From Nemania diffusa (lineage: Eukaryota; Ascomycota; Sordariomycetes; Xylariales; Xylariaceae): 64,000 nt of DNA. The stretch spans positions 4,154,001 to 4,218,000 of the forward strand of contig JBBPUQ010000005.1 in the NCBI GenBank assembly GCA_038501195.1, in the 5' to 3' direction. How positions within the stretch are numbered: the first letter of the stretch is position 1; every line of letters starts with the position of its first letter. The translations under genes were made by a program, and so were the position numbers. Shown here piece by piece: positions 56,497 to 64,000 of the stretch. Under the pieces are notes generated by a model that was not told the DNA's origin, searched no databases, and saw only the letters and a program-made list of their open reading frames with translations.

Positions 56497-59400
56497 CTAG
56501 GAAGGCAATACATCCTGAGAGTGAGGGTGTTGGTAAATCCTGTCTTTGAATACTTCCCATTCTCTAAATAGGGGATCCCAAGCGCGAAGCACTGAAGTCG
56601 GTAGAGATCTAGAGAACTTGATAATGGTGTTGAGCCATGCCACAACCAAGTAAGTAACTACTGACATGATGAAGATGGCACCAATGAACCACCCCTTCCC
56701 CATTCCCTGGAACACGACATTCTGTTCCATTGGAATAGCAAAGATTGCCTAGTAATATCAATCGAGTAAGCTTGTTAAGTCGGCGCGTAATTTGTGAAAA
56801 GTTGCGGCTTACGGTTATTAACCCTAGCGGTAGGTATCCGATGGTCAGGTATGTAAGCGCCTGGATGGCGTTATTTTGAGTTAGACCGACACGACTATCC
56901 CTGAGTGCTAATGTGCTCGAGAGCTAGTTGCTACTATTAGTGCTAGGGTTTTCAGATCATATAATGATGGGACTAACTGCGTCCTTGAAGCGCACAGCCG
57001 ACGCGACGTTACTCTCTAGGTATTCATTGACTTGAGTCAATTCTAGTACGTCACTTTCGAAATTGGCAATGTATTCTTGACATAATCCCTGAAGAGACTC
57101 GCTTCTGTTTTCTGCTTGCTAATATAATATTAGTACGTATATCTGAAAATTCATAAAATGGAAATGCCTACCTTATGTATCTGGTCAAGTAGTTCTCTTT
57201 TTGCGTCGTGGATGTTCGTGATCGACGTCTTGAGACTGTTTTGGAATTTGCACAGACAACCAAGATTCCATAGGATGAGTTGGAATTGAGATAACGATGT
57301 AGTATCCTGTTTCCAATCCTGTTCTTGAAGCAAGAAGGTATTCTAAATTTTTAGTCAGTCAACAAACCCGTGGTAATTGTAAAGAAATAAATGCTTAGCG
57401 AACCGTGGAAGAGACAATGGATTCGAACTCCTTGATCGTATCCCGGTATTGTTGACAAAGTTTGATGCATAGCCTTCCTAATACATGTAGAAAAACTATG
57501 CATCTAGCTGTTTGTGGTTGGTGCACAAATACTTGCCATATCTCATTGGAGATTTCTGCCACTTCCACCTGCTCGCCTAGTTTCTCTTTTGTATTTTCAT
57601 CATCAATATCGGATATCACACTGCACCTGCTAAAATCACCAAAGGCGTTGGTGGTGAGGACCACAGAGGAGGCGAAAAAAGACACGCGGTATCCAGGTTG
57701 CGTAAGAGTGCTTTTGCTATTCTTAGTATTCTGTGATGCTGTTGTTTTTAGTTCGGGAGGAAGTTGAACAGATTCATTAGTTATTACACTACTGTGTTTC
57801 GGAGGGGTCCTTTCAGTATTAGTCAGAATCCAACTTCCGACCGTGACGCTCATCATCCATGTAGACTCCTTATGAAGCGAGAAGCGAGGAGTGTTCAGAA
57901 CATGGTTACTTAGGCACATGGCTGCCTCAGGGTGTATCACAAATACCAACATTCGAATGAGACTCCTTGACAAGTTGCGGATGTGTCTTTGGCATTGTCA
58001 GTGCAGTTGATAGAAGTAGTACACAGTGAGAAAAAACTTACAAAATTCGATGTTGTACGGACTGGTCAACGAGCTAGGGTACTCGTCAGCAAAATGTATC
58101 CTTTCGGAGGAGAAGACTCACGCTGTCATATAATGCAGTGACAAGATCCTTTTTTTTAGTGAATGTCTCTGTCAGCGTTTTTTGACCATGAACATTCCTA
58201 GCGCCGCAGTGGTAGTAACGCATGTCTGGTAACTTTGTGTTGGCCCCCCGGTAAACCCCTCGTTTTCGTGAACTTGAAGTTTGCTGGAATACGAGAATAT
58301 CTGATATGCTGAAAGACTGCCATGTATCTTTAAGGGCGTCCTCCAAGTTACCACGAGTGAATCCATGGCTGTCTGGGCGCTCTGCAAATTCAGCTAAGGT
58401 GGTAGGAACAAACACATTGTTTGTGACAGGCGGGCGGAAGAGGTGAGGCGTGTCCTCAAGAGAGTTGATAAAGTTGTCAGGGTAATATTGTCGGGGGGGA
58501 CGGAATGAGGTCCAGTTGATTGGACGAACGTCCACCCTGTTCAATCCCATCAGGACTTCTCGGAGTTGAGTTGATAATGCACCTTTAACAAAACCATCAG
58601 GAGCATCCATTATAAAGCCTGCGGCATGGCGTCGGTGATGACTGGCTTCTAAGTTCACTATGGGGCCGGTCTGTGGGCTGCTTTTTGGACTGAGCTTAGG
58701 TATAACAGGTATGCGATTATGTATATCCAGCAAAGTCGAGCCATGTACAGCAGCCGCTTCTGATTGTAGCCAGCCGGAGCGCATCTTTGTTGGAGAGCGT
58801 TCCCAGCACGGAATCAGAGTAACCTCTGAGTTGAGGAACCGGTAAACCTTGTTCTTGTACATAGCTACTTCCCCCTCTCTTGTTTCATTAGTACCTCGGC
58901 AGTTCCTTGTAGCCTTAACATATTCGCTATCACTTTCTAATGTGAGTATGTGGATGCGACTATTATGGCAGAGGGCGTGTATCTCCCAAGGACCAGATGT
59001 CTCTTGGAAGCTATATCCTCGCCCGTTCGGTAGCGAAACACCGGGGTTGAGGTACTTGGTGAACTCTCTCCCTCTCACACGTTGTATTGAAGTTGATGTT
59101 ACCGTCTCAGCTGTGGCGTCGAACTCTTCCATGCCCAACTCGTTAGCTATAAATGAGAGGCGATCAACGATTTCATCATCGACGGAGTAGTGCGAATTCG
59201 AGGCTGTGCTCCCCGTGCAGGCCATTGTTGCAGCGTTACTGAGACTGTAAACCCTTTTCTTCATTGTTGAAGATCTCCAATAGGAGGGGAGAACTTCCCG
59301 ATCAGCAAGGCTTAGCAAGGAGCCATAGTGATACCACTTGAGAAGACTTATCTTCCGCTTGTCGACTGCACCGAAATTGTGGTTGTCGGGAGGAATGCAA

Positions 59401-61483
59401 GAGTTTGTCATATCTACTTGTGTGAAGTTGCGAAGACGACTAGGAGATTTCCATTTGGTTTTCCGGAACGACTTCACAACGTACCAGATCGTCATCGTAA
59501 TGTAGTAAAACTCAGACTGGTCTGTTCGGCATTGCGGCCGTAGTAAGGGTGTTAAATATCCCTCTTCTACATTTGGTTTTGACGGCGCAAGAAGCTCAAC
59601 CAGAAAAAACACGATGTGCTCAATAGCATCCCGAATACGATTACACTGACTTGTAGCAATGTTGAGCATCTGTGTTCTATCGTATCCGTCAAATTCGGAG
59701 AAAAAGGCTGGAACTTCAGGGATGGAATCGGCTCTCTCTACTTTTTGCCTTTCTGCATTTTCGTCCTTCTCATTTGAAACTTTGGGGCTTGTGTGACCAT
59801 TGTTGTATTTCTCTAATCCAGCTAAGAAGTGGTGCATCTTGACAAGGAATCGAACCTTCCAGCTGAGAGGGGTCAGTTACATACTTTAAGACGCTAATAA
59901 AACGGTTAGATAGACAATCCACTTACAATAATGACCGTAGACTAACAGTAGGGTGCATGAAAGGATTGCTTATAACTGCCAATGCTTTGTTCTTGGTCTC
60001 AGTCGCAGTCTCAGTCTTAGTGTTATAGAAGCCAGGCACAAGATCGACCTGCAAGATCTTCTCGAGACAGCGAGCCATCAGACTGATCTCAGTAAACTCT
60101 GACATCGAATCTGTGTGTAGGTCGCGCCATTGGAGTATCGTCTCCCACATCACTCCGGTGGCTTGAGACTCCGATTCGAATGGGCCCCTTGCAGGCTCAA
60201 CCCATACCCTTCGGTGCATGTCTTCTGAGGAAGGGATCTCAGGGGCTTCACTAGGAGTTGTGGAACTTGCGCCTTGAATCAGCCGTATGGCCGCAATAAA
60301 GGTTTCGCTTCTTCTATAGCCGCCGGTTTTATTTGAAGGTGGATGGAGTTTAGCAGTGGCCTCATAGACTAAGTGAAATGGGGCTTCCTCATTGCTTCCT
60401 CCATTTGTTGATAAAGTAGCGTAGGATGTTTGAGTGGTGGGAGTAGACTTGGATGGACTGAGGCCCGAAGACGAAGATGGGAGGGTTTCAGATGTAGCTT
60501 TGTTTCGGGGGCGGTTCAGATTAAGAGCAGTAACGCCATCCCCATCTACGTTTAATTGATAAACTCGGGCTTCAAGACCAATATTAAGATTCATATCCAT
60601 TATCCGGAGGCAGTCTGCCGACGATTCGTCCTTGATACATACATTGGAGCCATTATCTTCGCTACTAGTTGCTGTAATGCTTCTAAGTAACTGAAAATAG
60701 ATAGAACCTCCAATTTCAAGAACGACTTGGCCGTCCCAGGGTGGAAGATAGTATGTATCTCCTTCTTCCTGGTCAACGTCACGTCCACCTTGTGCCTCTA
60801 GCCTTATCACTTGATAGCAAATACCGTTTTCGAAGTACGAGAACCTGGTGCAGGTACCGGCCTCGATGTCCTGACTAGCCTCTGTGTTCTGATTAGCCTC
60901 GGCGTCTGGCTGGGCCTTGATAGCTAAGTCATCTTTTGATTCGAGCGATTTAGTCAAGAATAGCGAATACTCATTTAGTGGCCAACGGTAATTGAAGCAG
61001 CCTCGCTCGATCATCTCTCCCAAGCGGAAACTCGATGCTTCAGAGGAAGCTATTCTGAGTCCGAAGGTAGCTGATCCGCCATACTCCATCTGCGCTCGAG
61101 ATATGCAAGCATACAGCGAGTTAGAGAAACCGCCTCGAGCGAATATCAAGCCGTGCTCCTTAGATGGTGCAGAGAAATGGAGTAGCTCTCCGCCGCTATT
61201 GCAAGCTCCTGCAAAACCGTCGGCACCAAACTCGAAGGAAGTGGCTGGTAGGTGACTGAACTGGTTATAGCTGATATATGAAGCACCTGCAAGGTAGTGC
61301 TAGAGCGTCAGCGTCAAGCTCTCCGTTTACGGATATTATTAACTAGGCATCGAAGAAGTTCTTACCGCGATTATCATGGCTAAGCCAGTTAAACCGCTTT
61401 CTCTTAAGATCTGCCTCTTCATTTTCCTTTTTAAAGACTTCTTCTTCCACTGTTGGTGGATCTAGATCCCATCCTTCGTACAT
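56497..61483 (-). CDS. Large CorA-like (Mg2+-transporter-fold) membrane protein, about 1,500 aa
   Basis: Nine exons on the minus strand: 61483-61366, 61286-59927, 59862-58122, 58073-58042, 57986-57404, 57342-57172, 57118-56978, 56923-56813 and 56748-56497. All are in frame (1502 aa) and bounded by GT-AG, though exon 5 has a weak donor (GTTCGC). The first 1,070 residues are soluble and unassigned, with a Ser/Thr/Pro-rich linker near 270-300. After SLVDQSVQHRILHIRN, SIRRLLRF-like helices give a CorA-type stalk: HVLGRLCIKLCQQYRDTIKE, then FLLQEQDWKQDTTSLSQFQL. Two C-terminal helices follow: ALTYLTIGYLPLGLITAIFA (about 1402-1424) and GWFIGAIFIMSVVTYLVVAWL (about 1437-1457). The GMN signature that ends TM1 in true CorA channels is absent; IPMEQNVV is there instead, so Mg2+ transport is doubtful. 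Large fungal CorA-like proteins of this kind are common and mostly uncharacterised. An in-frame ATG at 61561 is an alternative start. Confidence 0.8.
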
Positions 61484-64000
61484 AATGGGTAAAATAGGAG
61501 ACCCAGAATCGCGTTTTCTGTGTTGTGTGGGATAGTGAACTGAACAAACCAGTCTTTCCATGCAGTGAAGCTTGAGAAACTCGACTTTATCAATACACGA
61601 AATAGGGGCAGAAGCAGACTCATAACCTCCAAGCCGCTTACTAGCGAGTCTAACACAGCCGCATCACCCCCCCACGCTCGGCTAGCACGATGGAATTCCA
61701 CAATTTATTCCCGCATATATGCATGAACTATTCTGGAGTCACTGGATGACATGCATCTGCGAGGCCGTCCGTACCAATCTAATTATTTTGCACCCCTCCA
61801 TATCCCTCTTCTCTCATGAGCGGTGTTCGTAGGACTCACCTACACGCTCGCCTGCAAGAATCCTCATCCTATTTTGCTTCTGATCCGAATTTATTGGACA
61901 AGAGCACAATGCATTGAAATTGACAGCCCGACTGGTTTGTCTGATGCCGATAGTTTACCCATGAGAACAGTTTCTAGTCAAGAATACCCGTTTCTTTAAT
62001 TGAGCCTCTAGGATGTAAACTCTATTGTCCCATCAAGGTTACCACCATTACTTGGCTTTCTACTGCTGAGGTACTCCTGAATAAGTTTCTATCACACTGA
62101 TGATTCAGCTAGCAGGTCATGGAGTATTGAATTGGAGAGTCTCGACCAAGTTCCCAGATTTCCCACCTTGGGACTCAGAGGCTAGCTGAAAGTCTGACCG
62201 GCAGACTGCATTTATTACACTGGCCAATGGCTCGCCTAATAGCGGTGTATTAGACATGGGTTCAATACATGCTGAACCCCCCTTCCCATGCACTCCAGGG
62301 TGCTGTGCAGAAAAGATTCCATAAACCACCAAAATGTAATATGGGCTAATTGCGGACAATGATAAGCTTTCAAGGCAGGTTCCAAACCCTGCATGACGTT
62401 GGGGTATGGCTTTGGGGCACTCCAAAATCGAGATGAGATAGGTTCGCATGTAGTGGGGGCGGAATGTACGGTGAGTCCGAAAAGTATTGAATTATTAAAA
62501 TCCAAAATAAATACGTTTTCAGTACATGATTTTTCAATCAGCTTTCAGCCTGCCTACCTCTGCTTTAAGGTCAACTAATATTGTCTCGCAAATTATAAAG
62601 TGTTGCATCCGCCAAAGGGATAAAATAATACACGACCGGTAAGGTGACTGTAGATCCAAAAGCATACCTAGCAAGACAAATCAGGCTTTAATACGTTCTA
62701 GTCCTCCTAAAGTTGAACTCACTGGATGGTTATTACCGTATCAAAAACGTCTATTCCCGGGGTGAATAGAAGGCTGCTCTCTGGCTGCTATAGGGTCTGG
62801 TCACTTTATTACCGGACATACGAGCTCGGATCAGCCCTCTGGAATATGCTATGGTCCATAGCCTTGTTAAAAAAACACTAGAGTGTTTTCTAATAATTTT
62901 GTAGACCCCATTTTGGCTTCTAGTCCTCTTAAAGTCGAGTCCCTCGAAAGAGGATCCCTAAAACGTCCTTTTAACTATTATTCGATCCCATTTTATGCGA
63001 AGTCACATACACCACAGCCAACATCGACATTTCAGTGTATTAGTAAGCTCAGACGGGTGTCTCTCTATGTTTCGGTGGGCCTAAGATACTTGTATCCTCG
63101 TGGAATAGCTCCTAAGCACATCACCTAGCTAGGCAATGCTCTTATCAAACTATTACGTCTTATACGTAAATAAGAGCATAATGCTTGTTTGATTAAACCA
63201 CGCCAATATGTCTTTATATACATTGGAGTCAATCTTGTAAGTATAATGATATGTGTCTGATAAATAACGGAATTTTAACTATGTCTATTGCTGAGTCCAG
63301 AATCTAATGTTTAGCGTAGAGGAGTGTTACCTAAACGAATCGATCTCCTTAATTATACCAGCCGAATATAGTGTACCTAATCTAACACTCATGACCCCTC
63401 CTAAATGGATCCTCCTATCCTCGTCCCCTTACCCTTGACATGTTCGTACTACTAACATACATATTGACTTTGTTTACCTATGTGACGGAGGAAGCTTAGA
63501 TACTCCACCCACTAGAGTAAATTTGAGAAGTAAACGACTGCTCCTCGATTACCAGAGACGAGGCTGCCTTTTATTTCTACTTTACTTTCTTGGTTTGCTA
63601 TTCATACTGCACTACTACGGTGCCTGAGCACTTCATCTCTATTAGATTAGCAGTGATGAAAAAGATTTTGGCTCTACCAATTTTCTCAGTAGACCAGTAT
63701 TTCAACAAGCAGCACCGCGTCTACCTCGTCTCAGCGGAGTGAGTCGCCGGAAACCCCGTGTCAGCCATAGCCAGCCCGGAATCGCCGGCGGTGTATGGTC
63801 CGCCGTTTAACAAAGAGGGGTAAAGTATAACCCTATATCCTAGACTGTGTTTTTGCCGTTGGGATGGTTTTCGACCTATACATTGAGGCGATCATGATAG
63901 TTTCCTTGCTCTTGATCAGGGCATCATGGTGGCTATATCGCAATAGGAATGTATTACACGTGGAATATTCTTATAATGCTTGAAGAGCTTAGTATTACAT
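61484..64000. other. Intergenic, AT-rich, no gene seen to the window end
   Basis: The first few hundred bases are upstream of the CorA-like gene. No open frame resembling a protein is seen. Two imperfect direct copies of a motif are at 62696-62725 and 62918-62946. Confidence 0.5.
62696..62946 (+). repeat. Pair of imperfect direct repeats
   Basis: TTCTAGTCCTCCTAAAGTTG at 62696 and TTCTAGTCCTCTTAAAGTCG at 62918 match except for C/T transitions. The copies are about 220 bases apart. All differences in this core are transitions, which is compatible with repeat-induced point mutation, but the copies are too short to prove it. Confidence 0.4.

Noticed and set aside
59840..59870. tRNA T-loop-like GGAATCGAACCTTCC string
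   Set aside because: It lies across the start of exon 3 of the CorA-like gene and no acceptor stem or anticodon arm can be paired around it.

Overview
This window is nuclear DNA of a filamentous ascomycete (Pezizomycotina). The evidence is short GT-AG introns (about 47 to 150 bp), a HET-domain protein, a Zn2Cys6 regulator, a fungal group II G-protein alpha subunit and a fungal-type CorA-like membrane protein. The family mix fits Sordariomycetes, possibly Xylariales; that placement is inference. There is no sign of bacterial operons, CRISPR arrays, tRNA or rRNA genes, or an intact transposon. All splice junctions below were read by hand from frame, splice consensus and family conservation.

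Layout. 1-9 kb: a four-exon C2H2/cysteine-cluster protein, a small antibiotic-biosynthesis-monooxygenase (ABM) protein and a three-exon secreted or membrane kelch protein. 9.6-16.1 kb: a HET-ankyrin protein, an omega-amidase (Nit family) and a free-methionine sulfoxide reductase whose second junction does not splice cleanly. 16-31 kb is gene-poor and holds an SPX-domain membrane protein, a possible frameshifted small gene and a five-exon Zn2Cys6 transcription factor. 30.7-36.9 kb: a membrane-anchored GH3 beta-glucosidase and a GNA-2-type G alpha, followed by about 7 kb with no supported gene, rich in TAGGTA-type motifs. 44-51 kb is a housekeeping block: the spliceosomal DEAH helicase Prp2, divergent from an ER Hsp40 (SCJ1, ending in HDEL), then a METTL7-like methyltransferase. 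51.5-61.5 kb: a modular protein with a 41-triplet collagen-like Gly-X-Y tract, a four-TM MARVEL-like protein and a nine-exon, about 1,500-residue CorA-like protein.

The genes do not form an obvious pathway or biosynthetic cluster. Prp2 and SCJ1 share a 758-bp divergent intergenic region. The most unusual items are the proline-free Gly-X-Y protein (51499-52811), the CorA-like giant without a GMN motif (56497-61483), the possible A-tract frameshift gene (23314-23765), the HET protein with a charged repeat tail (9603-11996) and the fRMsr gene with an unspliceable conserved junction (15326-16144).
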